A stretch of DNA of 64,000 nt from Microbacterium forte (GCF_031885415.1 NZ_CP116871.1:806001-870000); one strand, 5' to 3'. Shown: positions 25,305 through 34,355, counted from the first letter of the stretch. Notes: a model not told the origin generated them from the sequence alone. Program-made: numbers and translations.

Positions 25305-26077
25305 GATGGGCGCACGGCGTCGCGCACGGTGTTGCGCAGAATACCCAGACCGGTGATCTCGACCTCGACGGTGTCGCCGGCGACGAACTCCCCCACACCA
25401 GCCGGCGTGCCGGTCAGGATGGCGTCACCCGGCAGCAGGGTGAAGGCCTCGGATGCATGCTCGATGATCGCCTCGACGGAGTGGATCATGTTGGTCAGAG
25501 GCGCCTTCTGACGGACCTCGCCGTTGACCCGGGTCTCGATCGTCGCCACCGACGGATCGAACTCCGTGCTGATGGTCGGACCGAGAGGGCAGAACGTGTC
25601 GAAGCCCTTGGCCCGAGCCCACTGGCCGTCCTTGCGCTGAAGGTCGCGCGCCGTGACATCGTTGGCGATCGTGTAGCCGAGCACGTGGTCGAGGGCATCC
25701 GCCGCCTTCACGTTCTTCGCGACCCGTCCGATCACGACCGCCAGCTCGCCCTCGTATTCGGTCTGCCCTGAGATCGACGGGCGCACGATCGCGTCGCCCG
25801 GGCCGATGACGGCGGTGTTGGGCTTGAGGAACAGCAGCGGCTCCTCGGGGGCGACTCCCCCCATCTCAGCGGCGTGGTCGTGGTAGTTCTTGCCGACGCA
25901 CACGATCTTGGATCGAGGGATGACCGGCGCCAGGATCACCGCGTCCGCGATCGGGACTCGGTCTCCGGTGGGTTCGTACCCGGCGAAGAGCGGATCGCCC
26001 GCGAGGACGACCAGGTCGGTGTCGTCGACGATCCCGAAGAGGATGGCGTCGTCATGGCTGAATCGGGCGATCTTCAT
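25301..26077 (-). CDS. Fumarylacetoacetate hydrolase-family protein
   Basis: A 258-residue FAH-fold enzyme that cleaves or isomerises C-C bonds of beta-diketo or acylpyruvate-type acids. It has the catalytic stretch VCVGKNYHDHAAE, the metal ligands in TEYEGELAVVIGR and IANDVTARDLQRKDG, and LTGTPAGVGEF near the end. It starts the three-gene operon with the MFS and methyltransferase genes. A -10 TAGGCT lies six bases before its ATG. Family members act in tyrosine, homoprotocatechuate or oxaloacetate metabolism, and the substrate here is not decidable. Confidence 0.87.
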   Translation of the reverse strand: MKIARFSHDDAILFGIVDDTDLVVLAGDPLFAGYEPTGDRVPIADAVILAPVIPRSKIVCVGKNYHDHAAEMGGVAPEEPLLFLKPNTAVIGPGDAIVRPSISGQTEYEGELAVVIGRVAKNVKAADALDHVLGYTIANDVTARDLQRKDGQWARAKGFDTFCPLGPTISTEFDPSVATIETRVNGEVRQKAPLTNMIHSVEAIIEHASEAFTLLPGDAILTGTPAGVGEFVAGDTVEVEITGLGILRNTVRDAVRPS

Positions 26078-26083
26078 GCCACC

Positions 26084-26089
26084 AGCCTA
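26084..26089 (-). promoter_or_regulatory. -10 element of FAH operon (leaderless)
   Basis: TAGGCT on the minus strand, six bases from ATG 26077. Together with the hairpin at 26110-26140 it suggests that this operon is transcribed separately from ilvE. Confidence 0.4.
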
Positions 26090-26109
26090 GCCAGAGCGCC
26101 GGACGACGA

Positions 26110-26140
26110 GACCCCGCTGCGCAGGTCGCGCGGCGGGGTC
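26110..26140 (-). terminator. Hairpin after ilvE
   Basis: GACCCCGC (26110-26117) pairs with GCGGGGTC (26133-26140), just past the ilvE stop on the minus strand. The T-tract is weak. It is likely the end of the leuB-ilvE transcript. Confidence 0.5.
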
Positions 26141-26160
26141 CCGGGGAGTTCCTGCGAAGA

Positions 26161-27261
26161 TCAGGCGTCGAGGCGCAGGAGCCAGCCGTGCTTGTCTTCG
26201 CGGCGGCCGTACTGGATGTCGGTGAGTTCTTCGCGGAGCGACAGCGCGAGTTCGCCGAGCGGCTGCGGCTCATCGAAGCCTTCGCCGACGAGTGCGCCGA
26301 TCGGCGTCACGACTGCGGCCGTGCCGCAGGCGAACACCTCGACGATGTCGCCGGAAGCCACGCCCTCGTGCCACTCGTCGATCGAGATCGGCCGCTTCTC
26401 GACCGTGTAGCCGCGATCCTCGGCGAGCTGGAGCAGCGAGTCGCGCGTGATCCCCTCGAGGATGCTGTCGGACTCGGGCGTGACGACACGGCCGTCCTTG
26501 AACACGAACACGACGTTCATCCCGCCGAGCTCCTCGACGTTGCGCTGCTCATCGAGGAACACGACCTGGTCGCATCCCTTCGACGAGGCCTCGCTCTGTG
26601 CGAGCAGGCTCGACGCGTAGTTGCCGCCCGTCTTGGCCTTGCCCGTGCCCCCCTTGCCGGCGCGTGCGTAGTCCTCGGAGAGCCAGATGCGCACGGGCTT
26701 CACGCCGCCGCTGAAATATGCGCCGGCCGGGCTTGCGATCACGTAATAGGCGACCTTCTGCGCGGCTCGGACACCGAGGAACGCCTCTTTGGCGAACATG
26801 AACGGGCGCAGGTAGAGGCTCTGGTCGGCGCCGGACGGCACCCAGCGCCCGTCGACCGCGATGATCTCGCGAAGCGACTGGATGAAGTACTCGGTGGGCA
26901 GCTCCGGCAGCGCGAGTCGACGGGCGCTGGCCTGGAGTCGTGCGGCGTTGCGGTCAGGGCGGAAGGTGTGGATCGACCCGTCTGCGTGACGGTAGGCCTT
27001 GATGCCCTCGAAGATCTCCTGCGCATAGTGCAGCACGGAGGCGGCGGGGTCGAGCGGGATCGGTCCGTACGGCTGCACGCGCGGGCGGTGCCATCCGCCC
27101 TTCGCCGACCAGCAGATGTCGACCATGTGATCGGTGAAGACCACGCCGAAGCCGGGGTTCTCATGAACCTCGGCGACACGGCCGGCCGTCGCGGCGGCCA
27201 GGTTCTTGGTCACAGCGAACTCCAGTGGAGCCACGGTGGTCTCGGCGTCGATGGTCGTCAT
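26161..27261 (-). CDS. ilvE: Branched-chain amino acid aminotransferase
   Basis: A 366-residue class IV PLP aminotransferase that makes Leu, Ile and Val from their keto acids. Visible motifs are YGPIPLDPAASVLHYAQEIFEGIKAYRH, SLYLRPFMFAKE, KTGGNYASSLLAQ with the PLP-binding Lys region, and EVFACGTAAVVTPIGAL near the C-terminus. Length and motifs fit the long actinobacterial IlvE group. ATG 27261 (MTTIDAE) is chosen; an ATG four codons upstream sits only one base from the GAGGA site and is a less likely start. leuB lies 60 bases upstream in the same direction. Confidence 0.94.
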   Translation of the reverse strand: MTTIDAETTVAPLEFAVTKNLAAATAGRVAEVHENPGFGVVFTDHMVDICWSAKGGWHRPRVQPYGPIPLDPAASVLHYAQEIFEGIKAYRHADGSIHTFRPDRNAARLQASARRLALPELPTEYFIQSLREIIAVDGRWVPSGADQSLYLRPFMFAKEAFLGVRAAQKVAYYVIASPAGAYFSGGVKPVRIWLSEDYARAGKGGTGKAKTGGNYASSLLAQSEASSKGCDQVVFLDEQRNVEELGGMNVVFVFKDGRVVTPESDSILEGITRDSLLQLAEDRGYTVEKRPISIDEWHEGVASGDIVEVFACGTAAVVTPIGALVGEGFDEPQPLGELALSLREELTDIQYGRREDKHGWLLRLDA

Positions 27262-27321
27262 CTCGTCATCCATTCCTCGTGTGGCGCGCATCCTCGCGCC
27301 GTCTCAGCCTACGCCTGTCGT

Positions 27322-28365
27322 TCAGAGCAGAGCAGTGATCGCGGAGCCGATCTCCGCCGTGCTGCGCGCCCCCGTGCGGGACGCGATGTCGGACTCCACG
27401 GCGGCACTCACGCGAGCGGCCTCCGCGCCGAGCCCGAGATGGTCGAGCAACAGCGCCACCGAGAGGATCGCCGCGGTGGGGTCGGCCTTCTGCTGGCCGG
27501 CGATGTCGGGGGCGGATCCGTGGACCGGCTCGAACATCGACGGGAACGCGCCATCGGGGTTGATGTTGCCCGAGGCGGCCAGTCCGATGCCTCCGGTGAC
27601 CGCGCCGGCGAGGTCGGTGAGGATGTCGCCGAACAGGTTGTCGGTGACGATCACGTCGAAGCGCGCGGGGTCGGTCACGAGGAAGATCGTCGCTGCGTCG
27701 ACGTGCAGGTAGTCGACCGTCACCTGGGGATGCTCCGCAGCGACCTCGTTCACGACACGCTGCCAGATGGCACCGGCGTGCACGAGCACGTTGGTCTTGT
27801 GAACGAGTGTGACCTTCTTGCCGCGCCGCTCGGCGAGGTCGAAGGCGTACCTCACGACGCGCTCGACGCCGAACGCCGTGTTCACCGAGGTCTCGTTGGC
27901 GACCTCCTGAGGTGTGCCCTTGCGGATCGCGCCCCCGTTGCCGACGTACGGACCCTCGGTGCCCTCACGCACGACGACGAAGTCGATGGCGCCCGGATTC
28001 GCGAGCGGTCCCGGAGCACCCGCGAACAGCTTCGACGGGCGCAGGTTCACGTAGTGGTCGAGCGTGAAACGCAGCTTCAGGAGCAGCCCGCGCTCGATGT
28101 TCGCATCCTTGAGCCGGGGGTCGCCCGGCGTGCCGCCGACGGCACCCAGCAGGATCGCGTCGTGAGCCGCGATCGCCTGCAGGTCGTCGTCCGTCAGCGT
28201 GTCGCCGGTCTCGAGGAAACGAGCGGCGCCGAGCGAGAAGCGGGTCTTGTCGAACGTCACTCCGCTGGAGGCGGTGACCGCATCGAGGACCTTCTCCGCC
28301 TCGGCGACGACCTCTGGGCCGATTCCGTCACCGGGGATGACGGCCAGCTTCACGACACGCGACAT
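27322..28365 (-). CDS. leuB: 3-isopropylmalate dehydrogenase
   Basis: A 347-residue NAD-dependent oxidative decarboxylase for the third step of leucine synthesis. It has [20 protein letters not shown] at the start, the catalytic Lys-Asp pattern, [24 protein letters not shown] with substrate and metal aspartates, and [18 protein letters not shown] in the NAD site. The ribosome-binding site is AGGAGTG. It forms an operon with ilvE. A strong hairpin lies upstream, between it and the inserted MFS gene. Confidence 0.95.
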   Translation of the reverse strand: MSRVVKLAVIPGDGIGPEVVAEAEKVLDAVTASSGVTFDKTRFSLGAARFLETGDTLTDDDLQAIAAHDAILLGAVGGTPGDPRLKDANIERGLLLKLRFTLDHYVNLRPSKLFAGAPGPLANPGAIDFVVVREGTEGPYVGNGGAIRKGTPQEVANETSVNTAFGVERVVRYAFDLAERRGKKVTLVHKTNVLVHAGAIWQRVVNEVAAEHPQVTVDYLHVDAATIFLVTDPARFDVIVTDNLFGDILTDLAGAVTGGIGLAASGNINPDGAFPSMFEPVHGSAPDIAGQQKADPTAAILSVALLLDHLGLGAEAARVSAAVESDIASRTGARSTAEIGSAITALL

Positions 28366-28386
28366 GACACTCCTTGCATCGGGATG

Positions 28387-28425
28387 AACCGGCCAGCGCT
28401 CGGGCGGATGCCGAGCGGGCCGGTT
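28387..28425 (-). terminator. Strong hairpin between MFS exporter and leuB
   Basis: AACCGGCC (28387-28394) pairs with GGCCGGTT (28418-28425), extended by an inner GCTCGG/CCGAGC stem. No T-tract follows. It either ends the exporter transcript or forms a leuB leader structure; no leucine-rich ORF was found with it. Confidence 0.45.
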
Positions 28426-28440
28426 CTCCCAGCGTACTGG

Positions 28441-29976
28441 TCAGTGCGCGGGGGCCTTGCGCAGTGTGACGGCCGCGATCACTCCGGCGAGAACGACCAG
28501 CCCTGCGCCGATCAGCGAGGTGACCATGACGCCCGAGCCGAATGCCGCGGATGCCGCGTCCCACAGCGCGTCTCCGAGCTGTGCGGGAAGCTCCTGCGCG
28601 GCGGTGTAGGCGCCCGCGAGGGTCTCGGTCGCTGCATGCGCGGCCTCGGCAGGAATGCCCTCCGGGACCACGAGCGCACCCCGGTAGAACGCGGTGATGA
28701 GGCCACCGAGCACTGCCGTGCCGAGCACCGCACCGAGTTCGTACGCCGTCTCGGACACGGCGCTCGCGGCTCCGGCCTTCTCAGCCGGCGCGCTCGAGAG
28801 GATGAGCTCGTTCGAGATCGTCTCGGCACCGCCGATGCCGATCCCGAGCACCACGAACGCGATGACGAGGGGCGCGATGCCGTGATCGGACGTCGTGAAC
28901 GCCACGAGCAGATAGCCGGCGACCGAGAAGACGAGTCCCACCGGCACCAGGATGTGGGGTGGCACCCTGCGGGAGATCGGCACCACGGAGAGTCCGGCCA
29001 CGATCATCGCGAGCATGCCGGGCACGAGTGCCGCGCCCGCCGTCATCGGCGAGAGGCCGAGCACGAGCTGCAGGTGCTGCGAGACGAAGTAGAGGAACCC
29101 GACGAGCGCGACCACGCTGAGGAGGTTGACCAGGATCGCCCCCGAGAACGAGCCCCGGCGGAAGAGGCCCATGTCGAGCATGGGCACTTCAGCGGTGAGC
29201 TGGCGACGCACGAAGAGATAGCCCATGGCGACGCCGAGCAGCGCCCAGGCGCCGGCGGTGAGACTCGGCCCGTCGACGGCGAGCGACTTGATCGCATAGA
29301 CGACGGGGATCATCGCGGCCATCGAGAGCACGATGCTGACGATGTCGATGCGTCCCGGATTCGGATCGCGACTCTCGGGCACGAGCAGCGGCGCCGCGAT
29401 CAGCAGCGGGATGAGCACGGGGACGGCGATCAGGAACACCGAGCCCCAGTCGAAGTGCTCGAGCAGGAACCCTCCCACGATCGGACCGAGCGCCGAACCT
29501 GCGGAGAAGGCCGACGCCCACACCGCGATCGCGAGGCGACGCTGATCGCGGTTCTGGAAGATCGAACGCAGGAGCGACAGCGTCGACGGCATGAGCATCG
29601 CGCCGAACAAGCCGAGCAGCGCGCGTGCGGCGATCAGCAGCCCGGCGGTCGGGGCGAAGGCGGCGAGAGCCGACACGGCCGCGAAGCCGGAGGCACCGAT
29701 CAGCAGCATCCGGCGACGTCCGAAGCGGTCGCCGAGGGTTCCCATGGTCACCAGGAGTCCTGCGAGCACGAGCGGGTACACGTCGATGATCCACAGCTGC
29801 TCCGCCCCGGTGGGCGCGAGCGCGATGGATATCTCGGGGAGCGCGAAGCTCAGCACCGTGTTGTCCACCGACACCAGGAGCACCGGCAGCATGAGGACGA
29901 CGAGCGCCGCCCAGCCACGGGCTCCGACGCGGGGAGCATCCGTCTCTGTCGTCGGGATCGACGCAGTACGGGTCAT
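28441..29976 (-). CDS. DHA2-family MFS drug exporter (14 segments)
   Basis: A 511-residue proton-coupled multidrug exporter. It has the 14-segment family's motif C-like LPEISIALAPTGAEQLWIIDVYPL, motif A MGTLGDRFGRRRMLLIG and LLGLFGAMLMPSTLSLLRSIF. It is divergent from a TetR gene, with a 30-bp inverted repeat between them, the classic repressor-pump arrangement (as with QacA/QacR or LfrA/LfrR). It would expel cationic or hydrophobic drugs when the TetR repressor is released. It interrupts the serA-leuB part of the biosynthetic chain. Confidence 0.88.
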   Translation of the reverse strand: MTRTASIPTTETDAPRVGARGWAALVVLMLPVLLVSVDNTVLSFALPEISIALAPTGAEQLWIIDVYPLVLAGLLVTMGTLGDRFGRRRMLLIGASGFAAVSALAAFAPTAGLLIAARALLGLFGAMLMPSTLSLLRSIFQNRDQRRLAIAVWASAFSAGSALGPIVGGFLLEHFDWGSVFLIAVPVLIPLLIAAPLLVPESRDPNPGRIDIVSIVLSMAAMIPVVYAIKSLAVDGPSLTAGAWALLGVAMGYLFVRRQLTAEVPMLDMGLFRRGSFSGAILVNLLSVVALVGFLYFVSQHLQLVLGLSPMTAGAALVPGMLAMIVAGLSVVPISRRVPPHILVPVGLVFSVAGYLLVAFTTSDHGIAPLVIAFVVLGIGIGGAETISNELILSSAPAEKAGAASAVSETAYELGAVLGTAVLGGLITAFYRGALVVPEGIPAEAAHAATETLAGAYTAAQELPAQLGDALWDAASAAFGSGVMVTSLIGAGLVVLAGVIAAVTLRKAPAH

Positions 29977-30005
29977 GGAACACCTCTCAGGATCACGACG
30001 GCATC

Positions 30006-30035
30006 GTAACTAAACCGTCCAGCTGGTATAGTAAC
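30006..30035. promoter_or_regulatory. TetR operator between exporter and regulator
   Basis: GTAACTAAACC (30006-30016) and GGTATAGTAAC (30025-30035) are inverted copies matching at 9 of 11 positions, around an eight-base centre GTCCAGCT. TATAGT (30027-30032) is a likely -10 for tetR, and TTAGTT on the minus strand lies inside the other arm, so one site can silence both promoters. Confidence 0.7.
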
Positions 30036-30088
30036 AGAATCGTCATCTGTCGGCGTTACGGTGATGAGAGACGAACAGAGGAACCCCG

Positions 30089-30634
30089 ATGCCCCGACCT
30101 CCCCTGGCCCGCGAGCGCGTGCTCGACGCGTTCGAGTCGATCGTCATCAATGACGGCGAGCGAGCGGCGACGCTCGACGCGACGGCGAAAGCCGCCGGCG
30201 TCTCTAAGGGCGGGCTGCTCTACCATTTCGGTTCGAAAGAGGACCTCGCGGCGGGACTCCTCGATCGTCTCGACGCACTCACCACGGCAGACCTCGAGCG
30301 CATGGCCGCGGCAGACGAGGGTCCGGTGGCGTACTACGTGCGCACGTCCGTCATGGAGGACGACGCCTTGGATCGCGCGCTCATCGCCGCATCGCGTCTG
30401 GCACAGGGCGGCTCTCTGCCGGCGGGCGAGGCGCTGCGCACAGTGCGGCGCCGCTGGGAGGACATGATCCGTCCGCACGTGCGCGATCGGGCGAGCCTCA
30501 ACCTCGTGATGCTGCTCAGCGACGGGCTCTACTTCAACAACTCACTCGACGTGAACGGCGAGGAGCACCTCGTCCCCCATCGCGACGAGCTCGACGATCT
30601 GATCGCCCTCGTGCTCCGCACCACGGCTCCCTGA
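30089..30634 (+). CDS. TetR/AcrR-family transcriptional repressor
   Basis: A 181-residue regulator. The helix-turn-helix spans about residues 8-50: ARERVLDAFESIVINDGERAATLDATAKAAGVSKGGLLYHFGSKEDL. It is followed by a helical ligand-binding and dimerisation domain. The ribosome-binding site is GAGGAA. It is divergent from the DHA2 exporter and probably controls both genes through the shared operator. Confidence 0.9.
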   Translation: MPRPPLARERVLDAFESIVINDGERAATLDATAKAAGVSKGGLLYHFGSKEDLAAGLLDRLDALTTADLERMAAADEGPVAYYVRTSVMEDDALDRALIAASRLAQGGSLPAGEALRTVRRRWEDMIRPHVRDRASLNLVMLLSDGLYFNNSLDVNGEEHLVPHRDELDDLIALVLRTTAP

Positions 30635-30648
30635 GACGGGCGAGAGAC

Positions 30649-30692
30649 AGAGCGGGAGGGACGGCCGCTCGGCCACCCCTCCCGCTCTCTTC
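30649..30692. terminator. Bidirectional terminator between tetR and serA
   Basis: AGAGCGGGAGGG (30649-30660) pairs perfectly with CCCTCCCGCTCT (30677-30688), with an inner GGCCG/CGGCC stem. It sits between convergent genes and serves both. Confidence 0.82.
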
Positions 30693-30703
30693 GTGCGTCT
30701 GGA

Positions 30704-32308
30704 TCAGATGTCGGTGATCTCGATCTGACGGAACAGGTCGGCGTCGATCTCGGTGCGCAGGTCCTCGAGCAGGTCGTCGGACACCGGCGAGTCCAGCGTC
30801 AGCACGCTGAGCGCCTGGTCACCGGCGCCGAGCCGCGAGATCTGCATACCGGCGATGTTGATGCCTGCCTCGCCGAACTTCTGGCCGTAGACCGCGACGA
30901 TGCCGGGGCGGTCGGTGTAGAGCATCACGACGTGGTGCTTCTCGATCGGCAGCTCGAGCGCGTGGTCGTTGATGGCGACCAGCTTCTCTGCCTGCTTCGG
31001 ACCGGTGAGGGTGCCCGACACCGAGAGCTGCGAGCCGTCGGAGAGAGCGCCGCTCAGAGTGATCACGTTGCGGTACTCGTCGCTCACGTCGTCCGCGAGA
31101 AGGCGAACCGCGATGCCGCGCTGGTCGGCGAGCAGCGGCGCGTTGACGTACGAGACCGTCTCGCTGACGATGTTGGTGAAGATGCCCTTGAGCGCCGCGA
31201 GCTTCAGCACGCTGACGTCGTAGTCGTTCAGCTCCCCGTGGACCTCGACGTCGAGGCTCGTGAGAGGCGACGTCGCCAGGGCGGCGAAGATCTGACCGAG
31301 CTTCTCGACGAGCGAGATTCCGGGGCGCACGTAAGGGTCGATGACTCCCCCGGCGACGTTGACCGCGTCGGGGACGAGGTCGCCGCCGAGCGCGAGGCGC
31401 ACGGAGCGCGCGACCGAGACACCGGCCTTCTCCTGCGCCTCCTCGGTGCTGGCACCGAGGTGGGGGGTCACGACGACGTTGGGGAGGTCGAGCAGCGGAC
31501 GAGCGGTTCCGCCCTCGGCGGGCGGCTCGGAGGTGAAGACGTCGAGTCCTGCGCCGGCGATCTCACCGGCGACGAGCGCGGCGTGAAGCGCTTCCTCATC
31601 GATGAGGCCACCGCGGGCGACGTTCACGACGAAGGCGGTCGGCTTCATGGCCTTGAACTGCTCGGCGCCGATCATGCCGGTCGTCTCGGGCGTCTTGGGC
31701 ATGTGGATCGTGAGGAAGTCGGCCTCGGCGACGAGCTCGTCGAGCGAGAGGAGCTGCACACCGAGCTGCTGCGCACGAGCCGAGGTGACGTAGGGATCGT
31801 ACGCGACGACGCGCATGTCGAACGCGGCGAGGCGGGCGGCGACGAGAGCGCCGATGCGACCGAGGCCGACGATGCCGACGGTCTTCTCGAAGAGTTCCGC
31901 GCCCGTGAACGAGCTGCGCTTCCACTGGCCGGCGGCGAGGGAGGCATGGGCCGCGGGGATGCGACGGGCGAGGCTGAGGATGTGTCCGACCGTGAGCTCG
32001 GCGGCCGAGATGATGTTCGACGTCGGAGCGTTGACGACCATGACGCCGGCCGCGGTGGCCGCCTTGATGTCGACGTTGTCGAGTCCGACGCCCGCGCGGG
32101 CGACGACCTTCAGCTTCGGCGCGTGCGTCAGCGCCTCTTCGTCGATGTGCGTCGCCGAGCGGATCAGCACCGCATCGGCCTCTGCGAGCGAGGCGAAGAG
32201 CGCCTCGCGGTCAGTGCCGTCGACGTTGCGGACGTCGAAGTCGGGACCGAGGGCCTCGATCGTGGCGGGAGAGAGAACTTCGGCGATGAGCACGACGGGC
32301 TTCGGCAC
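30704..32308 (-). CDS. serA: D-3-phosphoglycerate dehydrogenase
   Basis: A 534-residue long-form PGDH catalysing the first step of serine synthesis. Domains in order: substrate-binding part, NAD-binding VGIVGLGRIGALVA, ARGGLIDEEAL, catalytic TPHLGASTEEAQ, an intervening ASB domain, and a C-terminal ACT domain (IVAVYGQKFGEAGINIAGMQISR) for serine feedback. The GTG at 32308 (VPKPVVLIAE) is chosen because AAGGA lies five bases upstream; the longer frame upstream lacks a site. On the same strand as ilvC and leuB. Confidence 0.94.
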   Translation of the reverse strand: MPKPVVLIAEVLSPATIEALGPDFDVRNVDGTDREALFASLAEADAVLIRSATHIDEEALTHAPKLKVVARAGVGLDNVDIKAATAAGVMVVNAPTSNIISAAELTVGHILSLARRIPAAHASLAAGQWKRSSFTGAELFEKTVGIVGLGRIGALVAARLAAFDMRVVAYDPYVTSARAQQLGVQLLSLDELVAEADFLTIHMPKTPETTGMIGAEQFKAMKPTAFVVNVARGGLIDEEALHAALVAGEIAGAGLDVFTSEPPAEGGTARPLLDLPNVVVTPHLGASTEEAQEKAGVSVARSVRLALGGDLVPDAVNVAGGVIDPYVRPGISLVEKLGQIFAALATSPLTSLDVEVHGELNDYDVSVLKLAALKGIFTNIVSETVSYVNAPLLADQRGIAVRLLADDVSDEYRNVITLSGALSDGSQLSVSGTLTGPKQAEKLVAINDHALELPIEKHHVVMLYTDRPGIVAVYGQKFGEAGINIAGMQISRLGAGDQALSVLTLDSPVSDDLLEDLRTEIDADLFRQIEITDI

Positions 32309-32422
32309 AGGGATCCTTCGGGGCAGCGCGACAGGGGGCCGATGCGCCGCACACCATGGGGGCGCGATCACCTCAACTGTACCCGAGCGCTCCTGCTGCT
32401 CCGTGCCGTGTGACGCCGTGGA

Positions 32423-32776
32423 TCAGACCACGGCCGTCACGAGATCCGACATGTTGAGGATGCTGTATCCGATCAGGCTCAACCAGAACACCGCCACGAT
32501 GCCGAGGCCGGCCAGCAGCACCAGCGCGAGCTCGCCGGCGCGACGGCGTCGTCCGATCGCATACGCGAAGACGAACACGATGGCGGGGAAGACGACGCCG
32601 AAGAGCAGCGTCACCCATCCGATCCCCGTGAGGCCGTTCTGCGCCATCGAGATCACATGCGCGACGGCATTCCAGATGGCGTAGGCGTAGAAGAGACCTG
32701 CGAGGCCGAGAACGACCGCGCTCAGCCACCGAGGAGAACCGGAGGCTGCGGGAGAAGCCGACTGCGTCCCGGTCAT
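32423..32776 (-). CDS. Small membrane protein, unknown function
   Basis: A 117-residue protein with three hydrophobic segments: WLSAVVLGLAGLFYAYAIWNAVAHV, GWVTLLFGVVFPAIVFVFAYAIG and LALVLLAGLGIVAVFWLSLIGYSIL. No recognised domain. ATG 32776 overlaps the stop of the next upstream membrane gene by four bases, so the two form a unit. Confidence 0.65.
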   Translation of the reverse strand: MTGTQSASPAASGSPRWLSAVVLGLAGLFYAYAIWNAVAHVISMAQNGLTGIGWVTLLFGVVFPAIVFVFAYAIGRRRRAGELALVLLAGLGIVAVFWLSLIGYSILNMSDLVTAVV

Positions 32777-33297
32777 GATCCGATCACCCCCACCGTCACG
32801 AAGGGCCATGGCACGAGAAGAACCACTCCGAGCAGGAGCAGCCCGATGCGGATCCAGGCCGCCTTGGCCCGGGTGAGCACCCACACCGCGAGGAACCACA
32901 GAGCGGGTGCCGCCACCGCGAGCACGAACCACGGCACGTACATGGCATCGGCCACGATCAGATTGGCGAGCGGCTTGAGCCGGAGGCCACCGACGACCCA
33001 GCCGATGCTGTACAGCAGATAGACGCCGCCGACGATCCCGAGTGTCAGGAGCATCGCCGTGCTCAGATGCGCCGGTTCCTGCTCATCGGGCATCGTGACC
33101 GTGCCGTCGGCATCGACGTGCCCGACGGCCTCGCTGCCCCGGCCGACGGCGTTCCACCCGTCCGGCAGGGCTGCGTCGTCGGAGGCGTCGCCATGGGGCG
33201 CGGACGCCTCTCTGTCAGAGCCCTTCGGTGCGGGCGTCTTCGGCGCGACGCCGTCGTCACCGTCCCAGGTCAGGGCGTCGTCGGAATCGGAAGTCAT
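32773..33297 (-). CDS. Membrane protein with acidic N-terminus, unknown function
   Basis: A 174-residue protein with an acidic, Asp/Ser-rich cytoplasmic N-terminus of about 75 residues (TSDSDDALTWDGDDGVAP), then membrane segments TAMLLTLGIVGGVYLLYSIGWVVGG, PWFVLAVAAPALWFLAVWVL and IGLLLLGVVLLVPWPFVTVGV. It matches a type of conserved actinobacterial membrane protein with no known role. Coupled to the small membrane gene downstream and divergent from another membrane protein gene. Confidence 0.68.
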   Translation of the reverse strand: MTSDSDDALTWDGDDGVAPKTPAPKGSDREASAPHGDASDDAALPDGWNAVGRGSEAVGHVDADGTVTMPDEQEPAHLSTAMLLTLGIVGGVYLLYSIGWVVGGLRLKPLANLIVADAMYVPWFVLAVAAPALWFLAVWVLTRAKAAWIRIGLLLLGVVLLVPWPFVTVGVIGS

Positions 33298-33373
33298 GTC
33301 CTCAGCGTAGGACACGTCGTCCACTATGCTCGGGGGCATCTGGGCCACCGGGGCCCTTTCCGGAAGGAAGATC

Positions 33374-34306
33374 GTGGCCGAGCAGAACAAGAGCGCCGAC
33401 CAGAGCCCCTCTGGCGGTTCCGTCGACGAACCCGCAGCCGGGTGGAAGCCGACGGCCGCAGCCAAGTCCAGGGCCACCACGTTCCGCTGGATCGCCGCCG
33501 TGCTGTGGGCGCTCGCGATCATCGGCGAGGGCGTCTCGATCTTCTGGCTCCTGCGCCAGCGCGAGTACGTCGGCGAGGACGGAGCCCTCGTCCGCGATCC
33601 GGACACCGGCCTGCTCGAAGACCGCGGCGTCACCGTGGTGTTCCCGCAGTGGGCGTTCGTCACCCTCCTCGTGCTGCTCGTGGTGATCGCAGCCCTTGCC
33701 ATCACCGGTTCGATCCTGTGGAAGAAGGCGAACCGTCTCGATCCCGCCCGCAGGTCCGAGACGGTGCGCTTCTTCGTGCAGAACCAGCTCGGCGCGATCA
33801 TCGCGATCGTCGCGTTCCTGCCCCTGGTGATCCTCATCTTCCTCAACAAGGACATGAGCAAGGGCCAGAAGACCACCGCCGGGATCGTCGGAGTGGTCCT
33901 CGCTCTGCTCGCCACGGTGATCGGAGTGGACTTCAACCCGCCCTCCGTCGAGAAGTACACCGCCGACCAGTCAGCCGTGATCCAGCTCCTCGGCAAAGAC
34001 GAGGTCGTGTGGGTCGACGGCGGCGCGGTCTACCACGTCTGCGAAGACGTGTCGGACATCCAGACGGGCAGCGAGAAGCGCATCGGCACCACGGCAGAAG
34101 CCGTGGAGGCAGGCAAATCCCGCCTCACGCTGAAGTTCGCGTCCGAGTTGAATGCCTGCGGTCTGTCCGTCCCTCAGAACGCCGACGAGATCGAAGACGC
34201 GCTGCGCGAGATCCAGGCCGGCGCGGTCGACACCGCTCTCCCGGCTCCTGTCTGGACCAACGGCGACGACGCCCCGCCCGTGATCGAGGACGCACCGTCC
34301 GAGTGA
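33374..34306 (+). CDS. Membrane protein, unknown function
   Basis: A 310-residue protein with three hydrophobic segments in the first half (TTFRWIAAVLWALAIIGEGVSIFWLL, AFVTLLVLLVVIAALAITGSIL, LGAIIAIVAFLPLVILIFL), a fourth (AGIVGVVLALLATVIGVDF), and an extracytoplasmic tail of about 120 residues containing two Cys. GTG 33374 has GGAAGGAAG immediately upstream. No catalytic motif is seen. Confidence 0.7.
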   Translation: MAEQNKSADQSPSGGSVDEPAAGWKPTAAAKSRATTFRWIAAVLWALAIIGEGVSIFWLLRQREYVGEDGALVRDPDTGLLEDRGVTVVFPQWAFVTLLVLLVVIAALAITGSILWKKANRLDPARRSETVRFFVQNQLGAIIAIVAFLPLVILIFLNKDMSKGQKTTAGIVGVVLALLATVIGVDFNPPSVEKYTADQSAVIQLLGKDEVVWVDGGAVYHVCEDVSDIQTGSEKRIGTTAEAVEAGKSRLTLKFASELNACGLSVPQNADEIEDALREIQAGAVDTALPAPVWTNGDDAPPVIEDAPSE

Positions 34307-34325
34307 CGGACGACCGCACGCCGAG

Positions 34326-34355
34326 AGGGGCCCGGTGCGATGCGCACCGGGCCCC
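34326..34355. terminator. Bidirectional terminator at the end of the fucoside operon
   Basis: AGGGGCCCGGTGC (34326-34338) pairs perfectly with GCACCGGGCCCCT (34343-34355). It lies between the convergent membrane protein gene and the last gene of the fucoside operon. Confidence 0.8.

Noticed and set aside
26188..30009. A plus-strand open frame of over 1,200 codons opposite ilvE, leuB and the exporter
   Set aside because: It is antisense to three well-recognised genes. Its composition (runs of Arg, Glu, His, Asp) is typical of an antisense shadow frame in high-GC DNA, and it has no recognisable domain.
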